5,646 nucleotides of DNA from an uncultured Coriobacteriales bacterium (GTDB lineage Bacteria > Actinomycetota > Coriobacteriia > Coriobacteriales > Atopobiaceae). Under the pieces are notes generated by a model, which searched no databases, was not told the DNA's origin, and was given only the letters and a program-made list of their open reading frames with translations. Each line of letters starts with the position of its first letter. Position 1 is the first letter of the stretch. Positions 1 to 5,436 of the stretch are shown here, piece by piece. Where the stretch lies: contig CAMZCV010000083.1 in the NCBI GenBank assembly GCA_947305035.1, positions 1 to 5,646 of the forward strand, written 5' to 3'. The position numbers and the translations under genes are program-made.

Positions 1-1030
1 CGGCATCGTCTCGGGCGCGAGCTTCACGCCCGAGGCATCCTCCGGCACCGTGACGGTCGAGTTCACCTTCGACGGGGTGGAGATGGCAGGCAAGACCCTC
101 GTTGCCTTCGAGACGGTATCGCGCGACGGCCGCGATGTCATCGTCCATGCCGACATCGAGGATGAGGACCAGACGGTCACGATCCCCAAGATCGGCACGA
201 CGCTCACCGACGAGGAGGGCACCAAGGAGGTCGTGTCCGAGGGCCCGATCGTCCTCAAGGACACCGTCGCCTACGAGAACCTCACTCCCGGCAGGACCTA
301 TGCGGTCTCAGGCGAGCTCTACGACAAGGCCACGAACGAGAGCCTGGGCATCACCGCCACCGCAGAGCTCGTGCCCGATCAGGCCGACGGCACCGTCGAC
401 GTCATGTTCGAGATCGCCGACGCCTCCGCCCTCAAGGGCAAGACCGTTGTCGCGTTCGAGACCGTCGAGACCGACGGTCGCACTGTGGCGATCCACGCCG
501 ATATCGACGATGTCGAGCAGACGGTCGAGTTCCCCGAGATCCGCACGAAGGCCGCAGGCGACAACGGCACCGATCGCGTCCTCGCCGGCAATCCCGCCAC
601 CATCGTGGATACCGTGAGCTACACCAACCTCGTGCCCGGCAAGACCTACACGATGAAGGGCGTGCTTCACATCAAGAACGCCGACGGCACCGATGGCGGC
701 GAGCTCAAGATCGATGGCAAGGCCGTGACTGCTGAGACCACCTTCACCCCGACCGCCGAGAACGGCACGGTCGAGATGACCTTCACGTTCGACGCCTCCG
801 CGCTCGCCGGCAAGAGCGTCGTCGTGTTCGAGCGCCTCTACGACGGCGAGAGGCTCGTGGCTGCACACGCCGACATCGCCGACGCGGACCAGACGGTCGA
901 GGTCTACTCCCTCCCGCACACGGGGGATGCCACCGACCTCGCATCCGCATCATGGGCGGCGGCAGCGGGCATGGCGATGGCGGCGATAGGCGCCTACCTC
1001 GCCCATGTCCGCAAGGAGCAGTCGCTCTAG
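1..1030 (+). CDS. VaFE-repeat LPXTG surface protein, C-terminal part (5' truncated by window edge)
   Basis: This is a cell-wall-anchored adhesin or pilin-like protein. The reading frame is open from base 2 and the protein starts outside the window; the GTG at 50 is an internal Val. About 342 residues are visible: the end of one repeat and two complete repeats of roughly 100-115 residues. Each ends in a VAFE/VVFE motif followed by HADIxDxxQTV. These match the T-Q ester-bond (VaFE) domain: Thr of DTVAY/DTVSY (visible residues 88, 204), Glu of VaFE (37, 153, 277), then His/Asp/Gln at fixed spacing (49/54/57, 165/170/173, 289/294/297). After the last repeat come a sortase signal LPHTG (nt 911-925), an Ala-rich membrane helix (about residues 314-335) and a short basic tail (VRKEQSL). 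Known for the family: sortase cleaves between T and G and links the protein to peptidoglycan, and the domains form internal Thr-Gln esters that stiffen the stalk. The ligand cannot be told from this part. Confidence 0.92.
   Translation, partial: GIVSGASFTPEASSGTVTVEFTFDGVEMAGKTLVAFETVSRDGRDVIVHADIEDEDQTVTIPKIGTTLTDEEGTKEVVSEGPIVLKDTVAYENLTPGRTYAVSGELYDKATNESLGITATAELVPDQADGTVDVMFEIADASALKGKTVVAFETVETDGRTVAIHADIDDVEQTVEFPEIRTKAAGDNGTDRVLAGNPATIVDTVSYTNLVPGKTYTMKGVLHIKNADGTDGGELKIDGKAVTAETTFTPTAENGTVEMTFTFDASALAGKSVVVFERLYDGERLVAAHADIADADQTVEVYSLPHTGDATDLASASWAAAAGMAMAAIGAYLAHVRKEQSL
911..928 (+). other. LPXTG-type sortase sorting signal (LPHTGD)
   Basis: The codons read L-P-H-T-G-D and are followed by an Ala/Met-rich hydrophobic stretch and a terminal basic tail. 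This is the standard three-part sorting signal and marks the true C-terminus of the adhesin. His at the X position is unremarkable. Confidence 0.92.
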
Positions 1031-1036
1031 CACCGG

Positions 1037-1077
1037 AAAAAAGCCCATGCCCTCCGAGCAATTCGGAGGGCATGGGC
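1037..1077. terminator. Strong hairpin terminator; U-tract side faces the minus strand
   Basis: A perfect 15-bp inverted repeat (1043-1057 with 1063-1077) encloses a 5-base loop. It begins 12 bases after the surface-protein stop codon. A run of six A precedes it (1037-1042) and no T run follows it on the + strand. By the usual rule it is therefore a complete intrinsic terminator for transcripts arriving on the - strand (hairpin then UUUUUU). For the adhesin mRNA it is a stable 3' hairpin without a U-tract. It may act in both directions between the adhesin and the convergent aldo/keto reductase remnant. Confidence 0.75.
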
Positions 1078-1332
1078 GCATCGCCATCGGGCGGGATGCC
1101 GGGGCAGAGGAAAGCCACCGGAGCTTTCCCTGGGGCGGCCGAAATTGCAGCATTCCGAAACACACGTGGCGTAATATGCCCGAGAACGCTTTGTAAGAAA
1201 CAAACTCCTCGTCAACGTGCTTGCACGTCAGACATCTAGCGAATGACCATTGCCTTGCAAACGAGCTATTATCCATGTTTTGTGATAGTCATTCGGCTTT
1301 GGCGCTATGTAGACAGGACTGATTGCCGCTTA
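1078..1332. other. Intergenic stretch without recognisable gene
   Basis: No reading frame here resembles a known protein. Two weak structures are visible: a 7-bp hairpin (1109-1115 with 1123-1129) and a short palindrome ACGTGC-TT-GCACGT (1215-1228). From about 1150 the sequence becomes more AT-rich than its surroundings, and this continues to about 1380. That fits intergenic or decayed DNA left where the 3' part of the aldo/keto reductase is missing. No convincing promoter or RNA gene was found. Confidence 0.5.
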
Positions 1333-1686
1333 TCAGCTCTCGCTAAAAGTGCTTTTTCCGGTTGCCCGATCAAAAGTGAAGCTTTCCGAGGCAGATTCAT
1401 CGTCGAACTCGCCCCAGTTGGAAGGGTCGTAACCGGGAAACTTGGTCGCCAGGTAGAAGCTCTCACGCGGGTGCTTGGCCAGCGCCTCACCGATAACCGT
1501 CTCGGAGGTGCCGCCATGGTAGCCCCAGGCGGTGTCGAAGTAGTTGACACCATGCTCGAGGGCATAGTCCACCATGCGCTGGGTGGTCGCGACATCCACG
1601 TCGGCGTCACCCTCCCCTACCGGAAGCCTCATGCAGCCCATGCCGAGCGCCGACAGCTTGAGTCCCTGGAAGTCCTTGTAGATCAT
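1333..1686 (-). pseudogene. Aldo/keto reductase, N-terminal fragment
   Basis: The frame opens with ATG at 1686 after a good ribosome binding site (AGAGGGG, about 6 bases upstream). It encodes 117 residues, whereas reductases of this family usually have 300-390. The first 90 or so residues are typical: a GMGCMRLP start, HGVNYFDTAWGYHGG, then YLATKFPGYD. Three of the four catalytic tetrad residues are present (Asp51, Tyr56, Lys82). The His-bearing strand, the rest of the barrel and any C-terminal iron-sulphur region are absent. From about residue 91 the sequence becomes low-complexity and Ser-rich and ends at 1333; no other frame downstream continues the family. It is therefore read as a gene cut off by a deletion or insertion near 1415 and cannot form a working NAD(P)H-dependent reductase. 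It is divergent from the RpiR gene and faces the hairpin at 1043-1077. The family assignment is firm; pseudogene status is inference. Confidence 0.82.
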
Positions 1687-1805
1687 GGCGTCCCCTCTCT
1701 GCGGCGACCATACGCCCGAAAGCCCCGTCGACTCCCCTGCCGACGATGATTCCTCAAGTATACGAGAACTGTCTTGATAGGGGTTCGGCACCCCCTCGCT
1801 CATCC

Positions 1806-1823
1806 TGCAGAAGGCCTTCTGCA
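1806..1823. promoter_or_regulatory. Perfect 18-bp palindrome, candidate operator
   Basis: TGCAGAAGGCCTTCTGCA is a perfect palindrome with no spacer. It lies between the divergent starts of the reductase remnant (1686) and the RpiR regulator (1901). Position and symmetry suit a dimeric regulator, perhaps autoregulation by the RpiR protein. Its inner GAA...TTC core loosely recalls the sites at the rpiA promoter. No binding can be shown from sequence alone. Confidence 0.4.
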
Positions 1824-1837
1824 CCATGAAGCGGAAG

Positions 1838-1869
1838 TTGCTGCGATACTGTGCCCATTCTGCGATACT
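1838..1869 (+). promoter_or_regulatory. 10-bp direct repeat and candidate promoter for the RpiR gene
   Basis: CTGCGATACT occurs at 1841-1850 and again at 1860-1869, with a period of 19 bases. Each copy contains TGCGATACT, which resembles an extended -10 element (TGn then GATACT). TTGCTG at 1838-1843 could be a -35 for the second copy, but the spacer would be 20 bases, longer than ideal. Either these are overlapping promoters, or they are a tandem protein-binding site just upstream of the regulator. Confidence 0.35.
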
Positions 1870-1900
1870 TATTTACATGAACTCGGAGAACGGAGGCGCC

Positions 1901-2752
1901 ATGGCCGCAGAACCGTCGATCATCGACAGCATCAACATCAACTATGATGGCTTCTTCGAGCAGGAGCGCAAGGTTGCCAGCTACCTCCTGCAAAATCCCC
2001 GTCAGGTGGTCAACATGACCATCGGCGAGCTCGCCGCCGCCTGCGGCACCTCCGTGGCCACCGTTTCTCGCTTCTGCCGCAAGCTCGGCGCCGAGAGCTT
2101 CCACCACATGAAGGTGTCGCTTGCCCGCGACATCGTGCTCTCCAGCCCCGAGGTCAAGGTCTCCAATACCATCACCCGCGATGACATCGCCGGGTCTTTG
2201 CAGGGCATCCTCGCCAACAAGGTCGCAGAGCTCCGCCAGACGGTCAACCTCATCGACCCTGAAGACCTTGACCAGGTGCTGACCCTCATCCAAGATGCCG
2301 GGACGGTCCAGCTCGCCGCCGTGGGAAACACCATTCCCGTGGCCATAGCCGGCCAGTTCATGTTCAACGAGATCGGCATCCGGGCAGTGAGCGGCACGGT
2401 GTGGGAGACCCAGATGGCCTTCGCCCGTCAGCTGCGCGAGGGCGATGTCCTCATAGCCATCTCCAACTCCGGCGAATCGAGAAACATTGCCAAGATGGTC
2501 GAGGTCGCCAAGGCAGGTGGGGCCGCCACCATCGCGATAACCAACAACCCCTCCTCCACCATCGCCCAGGCGGCAGACCACCACATCCAGACCGCAACCC
2601 GCGAGAAGCTCTTCCTGGACGAGTTCTTCTTTTCCCGCGTTTCGGCCATGGCCATAATCGAGATCCTCTACCTCTTCCTCACGGTGGGCAACGATGTGAG
2701 CTACCAGAACCTGAGCGCATGCGAATCGCTCTTCGCCAACGAGAAGGTCTGA
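1901..2752 (+). CDS. RpiR-family (MurR/RpiR) transcriptional regulator with SIS domain
   Basis: This 283-residue DNA-binding regulator is of the normal length for the family. Residues 1-77 form the N-terminal helix-turn-helix domain; the core (about 38-62) reads MTIGELAAACGTSVATVSRF. Residues about 130-262 form a sugar isomerase (SIS) domain with the phosphosugar-binding motif ISNSGES (187-193) and a following AITN strand. Known for the family: the SIS domain binds a sugar phosphate and so switches DNA binding; both repressors and activators occur. The ATG at 1901 is chosen because CGGAGG lies 4 bases upstream; in-frame ATGs at 1826 and 1877 lack a ribosome binding site. The next genes on the same strand are an RpiA homologue and an oxidoreductase with their own promoter, so it most likely controls them. 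The effector is unknown. Confidence 0.94.
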   Translation: MAAEPSIIDSININYDGFFEQERKVASYLLQNPRQVVNMTIGELAAACGTSVATVSRFCRKLGAESFHHMKVSLARDIVLSSPEVKVSNTITRDDIAGSLQGILANKVAELRQTVNLIDPEDLDQVLTLIQDAGTVQLAAVGNTIPVAIAGQFMFNEIGIRAVSGTVWETQMAFARQLREGDVLIAISNSGESRNIAKMVEVAKAGGAATIAITNNPSSTIAQAADHHIQTATREKLFLDEFFFSRVSAMAIIEILYLFLTVGNDVSYQNLSACESLFANEKV

Positions 2753-2774
2753 CGGCTCGTAATAGCTCTTGTGT

Positions 2775-2787
2775 GGAAATTGTTTTC
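2775..2787. promoter_or_regulatory. Upstream GAAA/TTTC half-symmetric site, candidate RpiR operator
   Basis: GGAAATTGTTTTC carries GAAA and TTTC arms four bases apart. It resembles the more symmetric site at 2835-2849 (shared pattern TGgAAAtTG-TTTTC versus TGAAAATGGTTTTC). It sits about 13 bases upstream of the -35 box. Inference: a second binding site for the adjacent RpiR protein, allowing looping or cooperative binding. Confidence 0.35.
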
Positions 2788-2799
2788 TCCTATCTCTCG

Positions 2800-2827
2800 T
2801 TGACAATTATTATTTTCGTGTTATTCT
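2800..2827 (+). promoter_or_regulatory. Sigma-70-type promoter of the rpiA-oxidoreductase operon
   Basis: A perfect -35 box TTGACA (2800-2805), a 16-base AT-rich spacer and a -10 box TATTCT (2822-2827) are present. TGT directly before the -10 gives the extended -10 form. Transcription would start near 2834, leaving a leader of about 40 bases before the ATG at 2873. The region is strikingly AT-rich against the GC-rich genes on both sides. Confidence 0.72.
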
Positions 2828-2834
2828 CCTTGTA

Positions 2835-2849
2835 TGAAAATGGTTTTCA
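2835..2849. promoter_or_regulatory. Inverted repeat TGAAAA-tgg-TTTTCA at the transcription start, candidate operator
   Basis: Perfect 6-bp arms surround a 3-base centre. The site lies immediately at the predicted transcription start, where a bound protein would block RNA polymerase. TGAAA/TTTCA-type symmetry is, from memory, common among RpiR-family operators. With the RpiR gene directly upstream, repression relieved by a sugar phosphate is the simplest reading. Confidence 0.5.
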
Positions 2850-2872
2850 CAACCTTGCAGGGGGGACGGAAG

Positions 2873-3556
2873 ATGAAGCTACTTTGCGCAAAGAAGGCCT
2901 ACGAGATGATAGAGGACAGCTCCACCGTCGACCTGGGCGGCGGCTCGACGGTAGCCCTTATCGCAGACCTCATCGCCCAAGGCGGCAAGCGGGTCTCTGT
3001 AGTCACCCCCTCCTATGACACCGAGGAGCTCTGCCGTGCTAAGGGCATCGACGTGCTCCCCTTGGACCAAGTCAACGCCGTGAGCGTTGCCTTCGACGGC
3101 TGCGATGAGCTCGATCCCAATCTTGATGCCCTCAAGAGCTGCGGTGGGATCCACACGCGCGAGAAGATCGTAGCCGGCATGGCCGAGTCCTATGTGCTTC
3201 TGGCAGATGAAACCAAGGTTCACGAACGCCTGGAGTTCTCCTTTCCGGTGACCCTCGAGGTCCTGCCGGCGGCCCGCGAGCTGGTGCGGTGCCGCCTCGA
3301 GAAGATGGGCGCCGCAGTTTCCATGAGGAAGAGCCCGGCGAAGGCGGGCCTTGCCATTGGCGATGATGGCGGTTATCTCATGGAGGCAGACTTCTCCCAG
3401 GTCATGGGCGCGGCTGAGCCGGCCTATGGCGTCCGCGAGCTCTCCGATACCCTCGACCGCCTGCCCGGCGTTATCGCCCATGGCCTCTTCGCGAATATCG
3501 CGAGTGCAGCCATCATCGCAGGCACCGAGGGCGTGCGGGTCATCAGAAAGTTTTAG
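2873..3556 (+). CDS. rpiA: Ribose-5-phosphate isomerase A homologue (divergent)
   Basis: RpiA enzymes interconvert ribose 5-phosphate and ribulose 5-phosphate in the cytoplasmic pentose phosphate pathway. This 227-residue protein has the usual length. Compared from memory with E. coli RpiA, the acidic motif DGCDE gives Asp75 and Asp78 (E. coli 81, 84), with Lys88 (94), general base Glu97 in HTREK (103) and Lys115 (121), all offset by six. The phosphate-binding GGGST keeps Ser25 and Thr26, but the earlier Thr (E. coli 28) is Gly23. The first helix region is five residues shorter, and the loop KGGGAAL after the catalytic Lys reads KSCGGIH. The start at 2873 has a G-run ribosome binding site (2860-2865) seven bases upstream; the ATG at 2834 lies at the transcription start and is rejected. 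It is followed after 74 bases by the oxidoreductase gene without a terminator. It is either the cell's RpiA or a paralogue for another sugar phosphate. Confidence 0.88.
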   Translation: MKLLCAKKAYEMIEDSSTVDLGGGSTVALIADLIAQGGKRVSVVTPSYDTEELCRAKGIDVLPLDQVNAVSVAFDGCDELDPNLDALKSCGGIHTREKIVAGMAESYVLLADETKVHERLEFSFPVTLEVLPAARELVRCRLEKMGAAVSMRKSPAKAGLAIGDDGGYLMEADFSQVMGAAEPAYGVRELSDTLDRLPGVIAHGLFANIASAAIIAGTEGVRVIRKF

Positions 3557-3630
3557 GCATCGAAGGCGGTGGCCGACCAGGCTCTTCGCCAGCAGGATAC
3601 GAAGCAGACAGTCGATTGAAGGGACATGAC

Positions 3631-4608
3631 ATGGCAGAGAACAAGCTCAACTGGGGCATCGTGGGAACCGGATGGATCGCGCACGAGATGGCGGCAGCTC
3701 TGAACGCGGTGAACGGCGAGGTCTATGCGGCGGTGGCAATCGATGCCAAGGCAGGGGAGGATTTCCAGCGCGAGTTCGGCGTTGGCAGAATCTACGCCTC
3801 TAACGAGGAGCTCATGGCCGACCCCAATGTTGATATCGTCTACGTCGCCACGCCCCACACCTTCCACTACGAGATCATGAAGATGGCCCTTCTTGCCGGC
3901 AAGCATGTCTTCTCCGAGAAGTCCGTTACCGTGAACGACCGCCAGCTCGAGGAGTGCGTGGCCATCGCCAAGGAGAAGGGGCTCGTTATCTGCGACGGCG
4001 TCACCCTCCTGCACATGCCCCTCTTCAAAGAGCTGGGCCGCATCGTGAAGTCCGGCGAGCTGGGTCCGGTCCGCATGATCCAGCTCAATTTCGGCTCCTT
4101 CAAGGAGTTCGACGTCAACAACCGCTTCTTCTCCAAGCAGCTGGCAGGCGGCGCCCTCTTGGACATCGGCGTCTACGCCACGAGCTTCGCCCGCTTCTTC
4201 ATGCAGTCCGCGCCCAACGTGGTGCTCACAACCGCCAACTTCCTCGAGACCGGCGTGGACGAGACCTCCGGCATCATCCTCAAGAACCGCGAGGGCGAGA
4301 TGGCCGTCATGAGCCTCACCCTCCGCGCCAAGCAGCCCAAGCGCGGTATCGTAGCCTGCGAGAAGGGCTACATCGAGGTCATGGAATACCCCCGCGCAGC
4401 CAAGGCCACCATCACCATGACCGAGACCGGCGAGGTGCGCACCATCGAGGCCGGCGAAAGCGACAGGGCCCTGCAGTACGAGGTCATGGACATGCAGGAT
4501 TACGTGCTTAACGGCACCGGCGACGCAAACCTCCAGATTATCCGCGACGTCATGGCCACCCTCACAGCCGTGCGCAGCCAGTGGGGCATGGTCTACCCCT
4601 TCGAATAG
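3631..4608 (+). CDS. Gfo/Idh/MocA-family NAD(P)-dependent oxidoreductase
   Basis: This 325-residue protein is probably a sugar or polyol dehydrogenase. The N-terminal Rossmann domain opens with GIVGTGWIA (9-17), the dinucleotide-binding turn. DIVYVATPHTFHYE (68-81) is the usual second signature. The family motif EKP appears as EKS (96-98), keeping the catalytic Lys97. The C-terminal sheet domain contains AGGALLDIGVY (172-182), with Asp178 and Tyr182 where many relatives carry Asp and His. The GVY form resembles the dimeric dihydrodiol / D-xylose dehydrogenase branch. No signal peptide or membrane segment is seen, so it is cytoplasmic. The ATG at 3631 follows AAGGGA at 3619-3624; the in-frame TTG at 3616 and out-of-frame ATG at 3626 are less likely. 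It shares the rpiA transcript and ends before a strong terminator, suggesting joint use in one sugar-conversion route. The substrate cannot be named. Confidence 0.93.
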   Translation: MAENKLNWGIVGTGWIAHEMAAALNAVNGEVYAAVAIDAKAGEDFQREFGVGRIYASNEELMADPNVDIVYVATPHTFHYEIMKMALLAGKHVFSEKSVTVNDRQLEECVAIAKEKGLVICDGVTLLHMPLFKELGRIVKSGELGPVRMIQLNFGSFKEFDVNNRFFSKQLAGGALLDIGVYATSFARFFMQSAPNVVLTTANFLETGVDETSGIILKNREGEMAVMSLTLRAKQPKRGIVACEKGYIEVMEYPRAAKATITMTETGEVRTIEAGESDRALQYEVMDMQDYVLNGTGDANLQIIRDVMATLTAVRSQWGMVYPFE

Positions 4609-4633
4609 GGCTGCGAAACAAGGATTCAAGTGC

Positions 4634-4666
4634 GGGCCGAGGGGCATCCCTCGGCCCTTCTCTTAT
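4634..4666 (+). terminator. Rho-independent terminator of the rpiA-oxidoreductase operon
   Basis: A perfect 10-bp GC-rich stem (4634-4643 with 4648-4657) with loop GCAT is followed by the T-rich tail TTCTCTTAT. It lies 25 bases after the oxidoreductase stop codon. Confidence 0.87.
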
Positions 4667-4681
4667 CGCAAGATGACGCGC

Positions 4682-4818
4682 TCTCCCGTGATTTTTGCGG
4701 TTTTGTACTCCTGCACGGCAATGCGCCCAAGTATCGGCCTTCCTTTCCTGGGCTTTTGCTGCCCTATATTGGGAGGGGTACCCCTATAGGAGTACAAAAA
4801 CGCAAAAATCACGGGAGA
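4682..4818. mobile_element. MITE-like 137-bp element with 31-bp terminal inverted repeats
   Basis: The 31-base arms 4682-4712 and 4788-4818 are reverse complements with a single mismatch (4700 against 4800). Each begins TCTCCCGTGATTTTTGCG when read inward. The 75-base centre contains a perfect palindrome AGGGGTACCCCT (4774-4785) and a minor 5-bp stem (4725-4729 with 4749-4753). It encodes no convincing protein. It lies between two terminators and no target duplication is obvious at its edges. Arms this long with a short non-coding centre are typical of miniature inverted-repeat transposable elements. A large structured RNA or a bidirectional termination structure is the alternative. The inverted repeat itself is certain; its mobility is inference. 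Confidence 0.6.
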
Positions 4819-4930
4819 CACTCCTACCCGCACGGCATCGGAGCCGCATTTCGCGCTGACTCGTGTCATCAATCCCTGGTTTCGTGTGAGAAATCGGCTA
4901 CTCGGTTGCCTTTGTCCCCTCGCGTAAGAA
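4819..4930. other. Intergenic stretch with nothing recognisable
   Basis: Between the inverted-repeat element and the next hairpin no gene, promoter or RNA signal could be supported. The short minus-strand frame that crosses here also runs through both arms of the inverted repeat and matches no family I know. Confidence 0.4.
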
Positions 4931-4963
4931 GGGCCCGAGACGGGGAAGGTTCGTCTCGGGCCC
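4924..4963 (-). terminator. Hairpin terminator downstream of the GH3 fragment (minus direction)
   Basis: A perfect 12-bp stem (4931-4942 with 4952-4963) surrounds a 9-base loop. Read on the - strand it is followed by TTCTTAC, a modest U-rich tail. It lies 37 bases beyond the stop codon of the minus-strand GH3 fragment, the expected place for that gene's terminator. Confidence 0.72.
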
Positions 4964-5000
4964 TGTCCTGGGGAAGGAGCGGTTGCGTTTGCGTGCGGCG

Positions 5001-5432
5001 CTATGCCCGCTTTGCTGCCCGTGCTGCCTTGCGGGCCGCTTTCTTGTCGCGCTTTTCCTGCTTCTTGGCGGCCTTGGCGGTCTTCTTGTCCTCGAAGGAG
5101 GTATCAGGGTTGACCTTGCGCTTGCGGGCATAGAGGGCCCAGCCGGCAACCAGGGCGGCGCCGATGCCCGCCGACCCTGCGGTGATGGCGCTCTTCCAGC
5201 CTGAAGTGCCCTGTGAGATGGTCGCGCCGGGGGCGATTCCGTTCATAGCATTGGAATTGGCCGTAGCATAGCACACGCGGTGGAGGGCCTGGCGCATGAC
5301 GGAGCGTGCGGTGGCGGAGTCGTAGTCGGTTGCGGTGCCGATGAAGCCGGCGAGCCACAAGTCGCAGCCTGCGCGCAGGTTGAGGTCGTGCTCGGTGCCG
5401 CCTGCCACGGAGAGGTCGCTCACCACGGCACC
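5001..5432 (-). pseudogene. GH3 glycosidase (beta-glucosidase-like), C-terminal fragment with membrane anchor
   Basis: 143 residues of recognisable sequence end at a TAG (5001-5003). The fragment opens with GAVVSDL, like the region of the GH3 nucleophile aspartate (SDW), followed by LRAGCDLWLAG, matching the usual AGxD segment. A helix ending in ATANSNAMNGIAPG (56-69) is characteristic of GH3 enzymes with reversed domain order, in which the barrel comes last. Then come one membrane helix (about 80-101) and a very basic Lys/Arg/Ala tail (103-143, 18 basic residues), probably cytoplasmic. A surface-anchored glycan-degrading enzyme is the likely parent. The rest, normally several hundred residues, is missing: upstream of 5432 the frame stays open to 5531 but only as the antisense of a VaFE repeat. 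The family call rests on short motifs, so it is moderate; the C-terminus is clear. Confidence 0.68.
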
Positions 5433-5436
5433 GTGG
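5423..5436. repeat. Quasi-palindrome CCACGG-CA-CCGTGG at the GH3/VaFE junction
   Basis: Six-base perfect arms surround a 2-base centre. Minus-strand GH3 sequence (GAVVSDL) lies to its left and plus-strand VaFE sequence (GTVEVTFEF) to its right, so the rearrangement point falls inside or beside it. It could be the microhomology used in an inversion or in chimera formation. Confidence 0.6.

Noticed and set aside
1215..1228. Short palindrome ACGTGC-TT-GCACGT
   Set aside because: Six-bp arms in an otherwise featureless stretch, without a nearby promoter or gene start. This could be chance.
950..1276. Minus-strand frame of about 108 residues after the adhesin
   Set aside because: It overlaps the terminator and the antisense of the adhesin C-terminus, has no ribosome binding site worth noting and no recognisable domain.
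1243..1749. Plus-strand 168-residue reading frame opposite the aldo/keto reductase
   Set aside because: It is the antisense shadow of the reductase fragment, which has clear family motifs and a ribosome binding site on the other strand.
1826..1900. Upstream ATG starts (1826, 1877) for the RpiR gene
   Set aside because: Neither has a ribosome binding site, and the extra residues are not typical of the family. ATG 1901 has CGGAGG just upstream and gives the usual length.
1754..2806. Long minus-strand open frame opposite the RpiR gene (350 residues)
   Set aside because: It is an antisense artefact of high-GC coding DNA. Its translation is rich in Gly/Asp/His/Val without domain structure, while the + strand encodes a clear regulator.
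3553..4647. Long minus-strand open frame opposite the oxidoreductase (364 residues)
   Set aside because: It is a shadow of the Gfo/Idh/MocA gene, composed of antisense codons with no family motifs.
4682..4818. CRISPR or attachment-site reading of the repeat
   Set aside because: There are only two arms, in inverted not direct orientation, with one 75-base centre; no array and no tRNA or integrase is present.
4663..4872. Minus-strand 69-residue reading frame (TTG/ATG start near 4872)
   Set aside because: It runs through both arms of the inverted-repeat element, matches no family I recognise, and its codons are dictated by the repeat. A tiny element-encoded protein cannot be fully excluded.
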